Shown here: piece by piece, positions 32,043 to 38,199 of the stretch
Position numbering within the stretch: the stretch's first letter is position 1
Layout: the number at the start of each line of letters is the position of its first letter
NCBI RefSeq assembly: GCF_010550605.1
Contig: NZ_JAAGNI010000014.1
Span: forward strand, 1-38,199
Length of the DNA stretch: 38,199 nucleotides
Direction of reading: 5' to 3'
DNA from: Streptomyces sp. SID9727
GTDB taxonomy: Bacteria; Actinomycetota; Actinomycetes; Streptomycetales; Streptomycetaceae
Program-made: the position numbers and the translations under genes
Notes under the pieces: generated by a model
Told to the model about the DNA's origin: nothing
Seen by the model: the letters and a program-made list of their open reading frames with translations, nothing else
Databases searched by the model: none

Positions 32043-32094
32043 TTTACGGCGCCGGGGCTGCCCGTGCATGATTAGTCATGACAGTGAACAAATT
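32043..32094 (+). promoter_or_regulatory. Candidate xylA promoter and repressor half-site
   Basis: TTTACG (32043-32048), 18 bp, CATGAT (32067-32072) form a fair promoter. AACAAATT recurs at 32087-32094, just after the expected start point. Confidence 0.35.
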
Positions 32095-32148
32095 GAGGTT
32101 CGGCCGCCCGACCGGCTGCGGACCCACGGCCCCGAAGGCGGCACCACC

Positions 32149-33318
32149 ATGACGGAACGCTTCGCACCGACCCCTGAGGACAAGTTCACCTTCGGCCTGT
32201 GGACCGTGGGCTGGCAGGGCCGCGACCCCTTCGGTGACGCGACGCGCACCGCGATCGACCCGGTCGACTCCGTCCAGCGCCTGGCCGAGCTGGGCGCGTA
32301 CGGCGTGACCTTCCACGACGACGACCTGATCCCCTTCGGCTCCTCGGACACCGAGCGCGAGGGCATCGTCAAGCGATTCCGCCAGGCGCTCGACGCGGCC
32401 GGTCTCGTCGTCCCGATGGCCACGACGAACCTCTTCACGCACCCCGTCTTCAAGGACGGCGCCTTCACCGCCAACGACCGGGACGTCCGGCGCTACGCCC
32501 TGCGCAAGACCATGCGCAACATCGACCTGGCCGTCGAGCTGGGCGCCACCACCTACGTCGCCTGGGGCGGCCGGGAGGGCTCCGAGTCCGGCGCCGCCAA
32601 GGACATCCGCGTCGCGCTCGACCGCATGAAGGAAGCCTTCGACCTCCTGGGCGACTACGTCACCGAGCAGGGCTACGACCTCAAGTTCGCCATCGAGCCC
32701 AAGCCGAACGAGCCGCGCGGCGACATCCTCCTCCCCACCATCGGCCACGCCCTCGCCTTCATCGAGCGCCTGGAGCGCCCCGAGATGGTCGGCGTCAACC
32801 CGGAGGTCGGGCACGAGCAGATGGCCGGGCTGAACTTCCCGCACGGCATCGCCCAGGCCCTGTGGGCCGGCAAGCTCTTCCACATCGACCTCAACGGCCA
32901 GTCCGGCATCAAGTACGACCAGGACCTCCGCTTCGGCGCCGGCGACCTGCGCCAGGCGTTCTGGCTGGTCGACCTCCTGGAGAACTCCGACTACGCCGGC
33001 CCGCGCCACTTCGACTTCAAGCCGCCGCGCACCGAGGACTACGACGGTGTCTGGGCCTCCGCCGCCGGCTGCATGCGCAACTACCTGATCCTCAAGGAGC
33101 GCGCCGCCGCCTTCCGCGCCGACCCGGCCGTCCAGGACGCCCTGCGCGCCTCCCGCCTGGACGAGCTGGCCCAGCGCACCGCCGAGGACGGCGTGGCCGG
33201 CCTGCTCGCCGACCGCTCCGCGTTCGAGGAGTTCGACGTGGACGCGGCGGCCGAGCGCGGCATGGCGTTCGAGGCCCTGGACCAGCTGGCGATGGACCAC
33301 CTGCTCGGCGTCCGCTGA
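32149..33318 (+). CDS. xylA: Xylose isomerase XylA
   Basis: A 389-residue class I (actinobacterial, short form) xylose isomerase that interconverts D-xylose and D-xylulose, and also D-glucose and D-fructose. It has [20 protein letters not shown] near the start, the catalytic His56/Asp59 in VTFHDDDL (His54/Asp57 in Streptomyces enzymes two residues shorter at this end), the lysine and metal glutamate in [12 protein letters not shown], and the metal ligands in [13 protein letters not shown] and FHIDLNGQ. The ATG at 32149 gives the standard N-terminus; GAAGG is 10 bases upstream. It runs divergently from xylB and convergently with the ROK gene. With xylB it would consume the xylose released by the YicI-type alpha-xylosidase. 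Confidence 0.98.
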   Translation: MTERFAPTPEDKFTFGLWTVGWQGRDPFGDATRTAIDPVDSVQRLAELGAYGVTFHDDDLIPFGSSDTEREGIVKRFRQALDAAGLVVPMATTNLFTHPVFKDGAFTANDRDVRRYALRKTMRNIDLAVELGATTYVAWGGREGSESGAAKDIRVALDRMKEAFDLLGDYVTEQGYDLKFAIEPKPNEPRGDILLPTIGHALAFIERLERPEMVGVNPEVGHEQMAGLNFPHGIAQALWAGKLFHIDLNGQSGIKYDQDLRFGAGDLRQAFWLVDLLENSDYAGPRHFDFKPPRTEDYDGVWASAAGCMRNYLILKERAAAFRADPAVQDALRASRLDELAQRTAEDGVAGLLADRSAFEEFDVDAAAERGMAFEALDQLAMDHLLGVR

Positions 33319-33331
33319 CACGACGGGCACC

Positions 33332-33366
33332 AAGGGGGGCGGACGCGCGAGGCGTCCGCCCCCCTT
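33332..33366. terminator. Bidirectional terminator, xylA / ROK
   Basis: Perfect 14-bp stem AAGGGGGGCGGACG (33332-33345) / 33353-33366 with a 7-base loop, followed by T-rich sequence on the plus strand. It lies between convergent stops at 33318 and 33377. Confidence 0.88.
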
Positions 33367-33376
33367 TCCCTGTGTG

Positions 33377-34618
33377 TCAGGCCATCGCCGGACGCGCGTA
33401 CGCCACCGGGTCGGCCAGCACATCGGTCATCACCAGCGCCGCCGCGCCCCGCGCCGCGTCACCCGCGACCGACGACGCGCGCAGCCTGCCCCCGCCGGGT
33501 GCCCAGAGCCCGGACACCACCCGGCCCGTCAGCTCCCCGTCGGCCGGCGCGGCCAGCCACGGCATCAGGTTCCGGTAGATCCCGCCGAGCACCACCGCGT
33601 CCGGGTCCAGCAGATTGACCGCGCCCGAGAGCACGCGCCCCAGCATCCGCCCGGCCTCCGCGACCGCGCCGACCGCCCGCTCGTCGCCCGCTCGCACCCG
33701 CTTCTCCAGCTCCGCGACGCCGAGCCCGCCGCCCCCGTCGACCCCGGCCGCCCGCAGCAGCGCCGCCTGTCCCGCGTACTGCTCCAGGCAGCCGCGCGAA
33801 CCGCACCGGCACTGCGGACCGCTCGGGTCCACCACCACATGGCCGATCTCCCCGGCGAAGCCGTGCGCCCCGCGCAGCAGCTCCCCGTCGATCACCAGCG
33901 CACCGCCCACGCCGATCTCACCGGTCAGGTAGAGGAAGCTGCGGATGCGCTCCAGGCCGCCGAACCACAGCTCGGCCAGGGCCGCCAGGTTCGCCTCGTT
34001 CTCCGAGCGGACCGGTAGCTCCTGGTGGCCCGGGTGCTCGGCGGTGAGCGCGGCGGCGAACAGCTCCTCGGCCGGGACCTGGTTCCAGCCCAGGTTCGGG
34101 GCCTGGCGCACCGCGCCGCCCGAGACCAGGCCCGGCAGCGCCAGGGCCACGCCGACCGGGTGCAGCTCCTGCTCCCGCGCCGAGTCCAGGGTGCGCGCGG
34201 CGATCCGGGCCGCCCGTGCCAGCACCTCGGCGGGCGGGGTGCCCCGGTTGTCCAGGTGCTCGGTGAGGCGGACGCGGCCGGTGCCGGCCAGGTCGACCAC
34301 GCACACCGACACGTAGTCGATGTTGACCTCGACCCCGAGCCCGGCCGGTCCGGTGCGGGCCGTCTTGAGGGCGGTCCCGGGGCGGCCGGCCTGCCCGCTG
34401 AAGGTCTTGCCGGACTCGGTCAGGAACCCGGTTTCGAGCAGCTGTTCGACCAGTGAGGACACGGCGGCCCGGGTCAGCCCCACGCGCGCGGCGACACCGG
34501 CCCGGGTCGCCTCGCCCTCGCCCTCGTCGCGGACGGCCCGCAGGACGAGGCTCAGGTTGCTGCGCCGGACGGTGTCCTTGTCGGCCTTGGGCCCCAGCGG
34601 AGTGAGGTTGCTCTTCAT
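33377..34618 (-). CDS. ROK-family transcriptional repressor, probable xylose regulator
   Basis: A 413-residue ROK regulator. A winged HTH (about 18-75, TRAGVAARVGLTRAAVSSLVEQLLETGFL) precedes a ROK/actin-like ATPase-fold domain with LGVEVNIDYVSVCVVDL, the sugar-binding stretch GEIGVGGALVIDGELLRGAHG in pieces, the FAGEIGHVVVDP motif and the zinc-binding CRCGSRGCLEQY. XylR of Bacillus has this architecture, and the position beside xylA/xylB makes control of xylose catabolism the likely role, with xylose as inducer. The ATG at 34618 is preceded only by a weak AGG, and a -10-like TAGGCT lies just 10 bases upstream, so the mRNA leader may be nearly absent. Confidence 0.9.
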   Translation of the reverse strand: MKSNLTPLGPKADKDTVRRSNLSLVLRAVRDEGEGEATRAGVAARVGLTRAAVSSLVEQLLETGFLTESGKTFSGQAGRPGTALKTARTGPAGLGVEVNIDYVSVCVVDLAGTGRVRLTEHLDNRGTPPAEVLARAARIAARTLDSAREQELHPVGVALALPGLVSGGAVRQAPNLGWNQVPAEELFAAALTAEHPGHQELPVRSENEANLAALAELWFGGLERIRSFLYLTGEIGVGGALVIDGELLRGAHGFAGEIGHVVVDPSGPQCRCGSRGCLEQYAGQAALLRAAGVDGGGGLGVAELEKRVRAGDERAVGAVAEAGRMLGRVLSGAVNLLDPDAVVLGGIYRNLMPWLAAPADGELTGRVVSGLWAPGGGRLRASSVAGDAARGAAALVMTDVLADPVAYARPAMA

Positions 34619-34628
34619 ATCGGACCTG

Positions 34629-34657
34629 AGCCTATGTGATTCCGTACGCCAGTACGG
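34629..34657 (-). promoter_or_regulatory. ROK gene promoter region with inverted repeat
   Basis: CCGTAC-GCCA-GTACGG (34642-34657) is a perfect 6-bp inverted repeat just upstream of a -10-like TAGGCT (34634-34629 on the minus strand). It may be an autoregulatory site. No convincing -35 was found. Confidence 0.35.
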
Positions 34658-34667
34658 TCGCGATCCG

Positions 34668-34707
34668 GACGAACCGGGCCCCGCGCGACGGCGGGGCCCG
34701 GTTCGTC
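34668..34707 (-). terminator. Terminator of the DUF3105-DUF305 operon
   Basis: Perfect 17-bp stem, arms 34668-34684 and 34691-34707 with a GCGACG loop. The stem begins at the base after the DUF305 stop codon. Confidence 0.85.
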
Positions 34708-35358
34708 TCAGGGGGCGGACGCCCCGCGCTCCTCGAGCATGTCGGCCATGAGCGCGATCTCCGACTTCTGGGCCAGGGCCATGCCCGACGCCAGGTTCCT
34801 GATCTCCTCGGTCCTCGCCGCGGAGGCCGCCGCCTGCGCCATCTCCGCGCCGGCCTTGTGGTGCGCGGTCATCAGCTTCAGGAACAGGATCTCCGCGTCC
34901 CTGCCCTTGGCCTTCCGCAGCGCGTCCAGTTCGGCGTCGGTGGCCATTCCGGGCATCAGCGCGCCGTCACCGCTCGGGGTGAAGGTGTGCCCCATCCAGG
35001 CCATGGGCGGTCCGGGGGAGCTCTTCGCCCGTCCCCACATCTCCAGCCATCCCAGGAGCATGCCGCGCTGGTTGGCCTGGGTGTTGATGATGTCGAACGC
35101 CAGCCGGCGCACCGCCTCGTCCGAGGTGCGGTCGCGGACGATGAACGACATCTCGACCGCCTGCTGGTGGTGGACCGCCATATCGCGTGCGAACCCCACG
35201 TCGGCCGAGGACTCGGCCGGCGCGGAGGCGGAAGCCGCAGCCGCGGGCGCCGACGTCGAAGGACGTACGAAGGTCAGCGCGATCAGGGCGAGCGCCAGCA
35301 GCAGCACCGCCCCACCGGCCAGCACCAGGGGCCGCGAGGTGCGCGGGGCGGCCGTCAC
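34708..35358 (-). CDS. DUF305 membrane-anchored protein
   Basis: A 216-residue DUF305 protein. One N-terminal transmembrane helix (about 11-31) anchors an external four-helix domain with the family's paired His/Met motifs, DVGFARDMAVHHQQAVEMS and MTAHHKAGAEMAQ. Other DUF305 proteins, such as cyanobacterial CopM, bind copper through such residues, so metal binding outside the membrane is plausible but unproven here. The GTG at 35358 overlaps the DUF3105 stop as GTGA, showing coupled translation; the longer frame upstream reads inside that gene and was rejected. Confidence 0.88.
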   Translation of the reverse strand: MTAAPRTSRPLVLAGGAVLLLALALIALTFVRPSTSAPAAAASASAPAESSADVGFARDMAVHHQQAVEMSFIVRDRTSDEAVRRLAFDIINTQANQRGMLLGWLEMWGRAKSSPGPPMAWMGHTFTPSGDGALMPGMATDAELDALRKAKGRDAEILFLKLMTAHHKAGAEMAQAAASAARTEEIRNLASGMALAQKSEIALMADMLEERGASAP

Positions 35359-36020
35359 TTGGCGATCCCGCCGGTGCAGGCGGCGCCCGGCTCCGGCGTC
35401 TGCGGGCCCTGCACGTACTTGGTGAAGAACTGCGCGACGCGGGCGTCGGTGGCGCTCTTCACCGTGAGCTGCTTCCCCCAGGCGCTGAGCATGAGCGGCG
35501 CCGCCTGGTCCTCGACCGGGCTCATCAGCGAGTACGGCGTGGACGACACCCGCGCGTTCAGCTTCTCGACGTCCGCGGGCTTCGCCTTGCTGGTGTAGGT
35601 GACCCACACCGCGCCGTGCTCCAGCGAGTGGACGGCGTTCTCCTTCGGTATCGACTGGGTGTAGACGTCCCCGTCGCAGTTCATCCAGACCGGGTTGTGG
35701 TCGCCGCCGACCGGCGGGTTCATCGGGTAGTCGACCGTCTTCTCCACATGGTTCTGCGTGAGCTTGTCCCAGCTCTTCTCACCGGTGACGGGCGAGGTCC
35801 TGGCCTCCGCCTCGGCCTTGTCCTGTTCATCGGCCGCGTTCATCAGATAACCGCCCCCGACGACGAGGCCGGCGACCACCAGCACGCCGACGGCGAGCGT
35901 GATGACGCGGGAGCGGCGCTCACGGGCCCGCTCCTGACGGCGGGCCTCCTCCAGCTTGGCGCGGCGGGCGGCGGCGGGGTTGTTCTGCTTGCGGGTGTTC
36001 TGCTGGTCGGCGGAAGCCAT
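35355..36020 (-). CDS. DUF3105 single-pass membrane protein
   Basis: A 221-residue protein with a charged cytoplasmic N-terminus (about 1-37, Arg/Glu-rich and probably helical), one transmembrane helix (about 39-60), and an external DUF3105 domain with VDYPMNPPVGGDHNPVWMNC, AVHSLEHGAVWVTY and a late Cys. The conserved His, Asp and Cys residues suggest metal or redox chemistry, but the family's role is not established. GAGGA precedes the ATG. It is coupled to the DUF305 gene, and this pair is recurrent in actinobacteria, suggesting a joint function. Confidence 0.88.
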   Translation of the reverse strand: MASADQQNTRKQNNPAAARRAKLEEARRQERARERRSRVITLAVGVLVVAGLVVGGGYLMNAADEQDKAEAEARTSPVTGEKSWDKLTQNHVEKTVDYPMNPPVGGDHNPVWMNCDGDVYTQSIPKENAVHSLEHGAVWVTYTSKAKPADVEKLNARVSSTPYSLMSPVEDQAAPLMLSAWGKQLTVKSATDARVAQFFTKYVQGPQTPEPGAACTGGIAK

Positions 36021-36115
36021 GGCGGGTCCTCGGGTTCATGGGGGCGTGAGACGGACTGCGTACGGCAGGGGGAGGCGCCGCACCCGGGAACGGGCACGGG
36101 GCGTCTCCGGCCGTC

Positions 36116-36544
36116 CTAGGTCCGCTGAACCTGAAGGCGCAGGGGGTCGACCTCGCCGACCGCGTCGTTGGAGGGGCCCCGGATCGTCCCGCCGCCGGTC
36201 AGGGGGCGGTGCGGGAGAAGCGCCACGGCCGTCGAGGGGACCGCCGCCGGGCCCGGCTGGGCGGGCAGCACGACGGGCGCCGAATGCGGCGAGGCGCCGT
36301 GGCAGGAATCACCCACGCCCCGGTCGCCCGGTGCGTCGGCCACCACGACCCGGACCACCGTGAGGCCGGTCGGTGTCGCGAGGGCCGAGGCGGGGGCGAA
36401 CTCGGGGGAGGCGTGAGGGCGTACGGACTGCGGCGCACAGCACGAGACGAGTGCGACCAGGACGAACAGCCAGGCGAGCACGACCGGCGCACCGGTGCCG
36501 CGCAGCCGCTCCGCCCCCTCGCTCACCCTGTTCATCCCGCACAT
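36116..36544 (-). CDS. Small hypothetical secreted or lipoprotein-like protein
   Basis: A protein of up to 142 residues with one hydrophobic segment (VVLAWLFVLVALVSCC, about 21-36), then a Pro/Ala/Val-rich tail without recognised domains. LVSC-C resembles a lipobox but the preceding segment is short, so lipoprotein or simple membrane anchor are both possible. Candidate starts are ATG 36544, ATG 36535 and GTG 36526; none has a convincing ribosome site. It lies upstream of the DUF3105 gene on the same strand with a 95-bp gap. Function unknown. Confidence 0.6.
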   Translation of the reverse strand: MCGMNRVSEGAERLRGTGAPVVLAWLFVLVALVSCCAPQSVRPHASPEFAPASALATPTGLTVVRVVVADAPGDRGVGDSCHGASPHSAPVVLPAQPGPAAVPSTAVALLPHRPLTGGGTIRGPSNDAVGEVDPLRLQVQRT

Positions 36545-36557
36545 CGTACGCGGCGCG

Positions 36558-36569
36558 TTGAAGTTTCAA
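36558..36569. promoter_or_regulatory. Palindrome TTGAAGTTTCAA between divergent genes
   Basis: A perfect 5-bp inverted repeat with a 2-base centre, placed between the hypothetical gene (start 36544, minus) and the DUF2510 gene (start 36651, plus). Possible operator; no protein can be named. Confidence 0.3.
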
Positions 36570-36650
36570 GCAGTGCGCGGGAGAGATGGTGAACCTGTGG
36601 ATCCGCAGACGAGCAGTTCGATTCCGGCCATGGCGGGATAGTGTGCCCCG

Positions 36651-37493
36651 GTGACCACGCACTCGAACGTATCTGCGGGCTGGTATCCCGATCCGCACGG
36701 CGACCTTCAGCTGCTGCGCTACTGGGACGGTTCCCAGTGGACGGAGCACACCCACCCCGCGGGCGATCGGGCCCAGGCCCCCGCGCAGTCGCAGCCGCAG
36801 GCCCGGGTGCCCCAGCAGCAGGCGGCGCCGCAGCGGCCCGCGGCCGTCCCCCAGCAGGGTGCGCCGCAGCACCCGCAGGGCGGTGCCCCCGGTGGCTCGC
36901 TCTTCGATCAGCAGGTCCTGGTCGTGAACCAGAAGGCCAAGCTGATCGAGGTGACGAACGAGTACAGCGTCTTCGACCAGCACGGCAACACCATCGGCTC
37001 GGTCGTCCAGGTCGGCCAGGGCTCCCTGCGCAAGGTGCTGCGGTTCCTGACCAGCATCGACCAGTACCTCACCCACCGCCTGGAGATCCGCGACGCGTAC
37101 GGGCAGCCGCAGCTGCTGCTGACCCGCCCCGCGAAGTTCATCAAGTCCCGGGTCGTCGTGGAGCGCCCCGACGGTCAGCCGGTCGGCGAGATCGTCCAGC
37201 AGAACGCCATCGGAAAGATCAACTTCGCGATCATGGCCGGCGGGCAGCAGATCGGCGCGATCAAGGCCGAGAACTGGCGCGCCTGGAATTTCGCGATCGT
37301 CGACCACAACGATCAGGAGATCGCCCGTATCACCAAGACCTGGGAAGGGCTCGCGAAGACGCTGTTCACGACGGCGGACAACTATGTCCTCCAGATCCAC
37401 TACCAGCTGCCCGAGCCGCTCCTGAGCCTCGTGGTGGCGACGGCCCTGACCGTGGACACCGCCCTCAAGCAGGACGCCCGCGGCCTGGGCTGA
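36651..37493 (+). CDS. DUF2510 plus LURP-one/scramblase-like protein
   Basis: A 280-residue cytoplasmic-looking protein. The first 40 residues form a DUF2510 module (AGWYPDPHGDLQLLRYWDGSQWTEHTHP), usually found at the N-terminus of actinobacterial membrane-associated proteins. A Gln/Pro/Ala-rich linker (about 42-82) leads to a Tubby-like beta-barrel domain of the LURP-one/phospholipid-scramblase-related family (FDQQVLVVNQKAKLIEVTNEY onward in pieces, SRVVVERPDGQPVGEI, KAENWRAWNFAIVDHNDQEIARI), ending in a hydrophobic helix near 255-270 as in scramblase-like proteins. The GTG at 36651 gives a complete DUF2510; no strong ribosome site is seen. A membrane-linked role is likely, the activity unknown. 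Confidence 0.85.
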   Translation: MTTHSNVSAGWYPDPHGDLQLLRYWDGSQWTEHTHPAGDRAQAPAQSQPQARVPQQQAAPQRPAAVPQQGAPQHPQGGAPGGSLFDQQVLVVNQKAKLIEVTNEYSVFDQHGNTIGSVVQVGQGSLRKVLRFLTSIDQYLTHRLEIRDAYGQPQLLLTRPAKFIKSRVVVERPDGQPVGEIVQQNAIGKINFAIMAGGQQIGAIKAENWRAWNFAIVDHNDQEIARITKTWEGLAKTLFTTADNYVLQIHYQLPEPLLSLVVATALTVDTALKQDARGLG

Positions 37494-37513
37494 GCCCGGC
37501 CCCGTACGCCCGA

Positions 37514-37547
37514 CCGCCCGCGCCCCTCGTCCGAGGGGCGCGGGCGG
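37514..37547 (+). terminator. Terminator after the DUF2510 gene
   Basis: A 16-bp perfect stem, arms 37514-37529 and 37532-37547, with a 2-base loop. Confidence 0.82.
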
Positions 37548-37581
37548 CGCCGTGTCCGGGGCCTGGTTTCGCTCCAAGTGT

Positions 37582-37610
37582 TTTACTTGTGTAATACCTG
37601 TTAAAGTAAA
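37582..37610. promoter_or_regulatory. AT-rich inverted repeat at the FUSC gene start
   Basis: TTTACTT (37582-37588) and AAGTAAA (37604-37610) are perfect 7-bp arms 15 bp apart, enclosing TAATAC and overlapping TAAAGT. The patch is strikingly AT-rich against the surroundings and ends 3 bp before the GTG, so it probably combines promoter and operator. Confidence 0.5.
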
Positions 37611-37613
37611 TGA

Positions 37614-38199
37614 GTGAGCGATACAACCATCAGGTCCCCCAGGTCCGCCGTCCGCAGGCTCCCGCTGACCGGTCCGCTGCGCCTGGCGCGGCCGTCCGAC
37701 ATGTGGTTCAAGCCCGCCACCAGCGTCGTCGTGGCCACCGCGATACCCAACCTGGTGCTCCTGGCCTTCGGCCGGCTCGACCTGGTGATGTACACGATGG
37801 CCGGATCGCTCTGTGCGCTGTACGGCCACAGCCTCCCGTACGCCCGGCGCGCCGGCACCGTCGCCGGGGTCGTCCTCGGGATGACCGCCGGCCTCGGCGC
37901 CGCCCTCGTCGTCGCCTCGCTCACCGGATCGGCCGCCGTCCTCATCGCCGTCGGCGCGCTCCTGGCCGCCGGCCAGAAGCTCCTCTGCGACGCGACCCGG
38001 ATCGGGCCGCCCGGACCGGTGATCTTCACCTTCGTCAGTTCCGCCGCCCTGTTCGTCCCCCAGACGCTCGCCCAGGTGCCCGGCCACCTCGCCCTGACCC
38101 TCGGCGCGGGTGCCGTCGCCTGGCTCGTCGCCGTCGTCGCCCCCGCGCTCGTCCGCCGCGACGGCCCCGAACGCCGCGCCACCGCCCGCGCCCTCGACG
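37614..38199 (+). CDS. FUSC-type integral membrane protein, 5' part
   Basis: The frame opens at GTG 37614 and stays open to the right edge (195 codons). After a basic N-terminus and the SDMWFKPATSVVVATAIPN entry, closely spaced hydrophobic helices follow (about 34-55, 57-75, 80-100, 104-118, 133-150, 155-176), with few loops, as in FUSC/aromatic-acid-exporter-like proteins, whose cytoplasmic half would lie beyond the edge. Export of aromatic or other small acids is the family suggestion only. No ribosome site precedes the GTG; an overlapping ATG at 37610 is in another frame without this hydrophobic pattern. The AT-rich repeat just upstream suggests tight regulation by an unlinked repressor. 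Confidence 0.75.
   Translation, partial: MSDTTIRSPRSAVRRLPLTGPLRLARPSDMWFKPATSVVVATAIPNLVLLAFGRLDLVMYTMAGSLCALYGHSLPYARRAGTVAGVVLGMTAGLGAALVVASLTGSAAVLIAVGALLAAGQKLLCDATRIGPPGPVIFTFVSSAALFVPQTLAQVPGHLALTLGAGAVAWLVAVVAPALVRRDGPERRATARALD

Noticed and set aside
37614..38199. Defined -35/-10 promoter for the FUSC gene
   Set aside because: Several overlapping hexamers with poor spacing; only the inverted repeat is reported.
1..38199. CRISPR arrays, tRNA or rRNA genes, insertion sequences, attachment sites
   Set aside because: No regularly spaced direct repeats, no cloverleaf or rRNA-like stretches, and no transposase or integrase motifs were seen on reading through.

Overview
The window is very GC-rich DNA with strong third-position G/C bias, GTG starts, coupled stop/start overlaps and an actinobacterial gene vocabulary (OmpR-type two-component pair, EccA-like ATPase, ABC sugar importer without its own ATPase, ROK and LacI regulators, DUF305/DUF3105/DUF2510 proteins). 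This fits a Streptomyces chromosome or a close relative. I saw no rRNA, tRNA, CRISPR array, transposase or phage gene.

Layout. (1) 1-4841, minus strand: an EccA-like AAA+ ATPase, a response regulator, a sensor histidine kinase, and the 5' part of a secreted Pro/Ser/Ala-rich protein that runs off the left edge. (2) 5015-10454, plus strand: a large solitary Eco57I/PglX-like adenine-N6 DNA methyltransferase, then a Tat-exported phosphocholine-type phospholipase C. (3) 10621-26254: a compact sugar-utilisation locus read here as a xyloglucan utilisation locus. It has a LacI-family repressor gene; a minus-strand operon encoding a lipoprotein binding protein, two permeases, GH42 beta-galactosidase, GH95-type alpha-fucosidase and secreted GH12 endoglucanase; and a divergent plus-strand operon encoding a GH3 beta-glucosidase and a YicI-type GH31 alpha-xylosidase. 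(4) 26332-28190: a TetR regulator with a clear 19-bp operator, and an SGNH esterase. (5) 28240-30344: a secreted von Willebrand A protein and a partner, from a promoter that looks leaderless. (6) 30429-34618: xylulokinase and xylose isomerase in divergent orientation, then a ROK repressor convergent to xylA. (7) 34708-38199: DUF305 and DUF3105 membrane proteins, a small hypothetical, a DUF2510/LURP-one-like protein, and a FUSC-type membrane protein cut by the right edge.

How the genes work together. Of the glycosidases only GH12 carries a signal peptide, so the backbone would be cut outside and intact oligosaccharides imported by the LplA/LplB/YtcP-like ABC system, presumably energised by the shared ATPase MsiK encoded elsewhere. 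Inside, fucose (GH95), galactose (GH42), xylose (GH31) and glucose (GH3) would be removed in turn, and xylose released by GH31 would pass to XylA and XylB encoded 4-6 kb away. The regulatory DNA supports one switch for the glycan part: the palindrome TCGAAGCGCTTCGA, exact or with one mismatch, occurs twice in front of the lacI gene and twice in the divergent region between the two operons, overlapping predicted promoters. The xylose genes lack this palindrome and probably answer to the neighbouring ROK protein, giving a two-tier design.

Limits: all assignments come from reading motifs by eye. Xyloglucan as the substrate is an inference from the combination of families, chiefly the YicI-type alpha-xylosidase.
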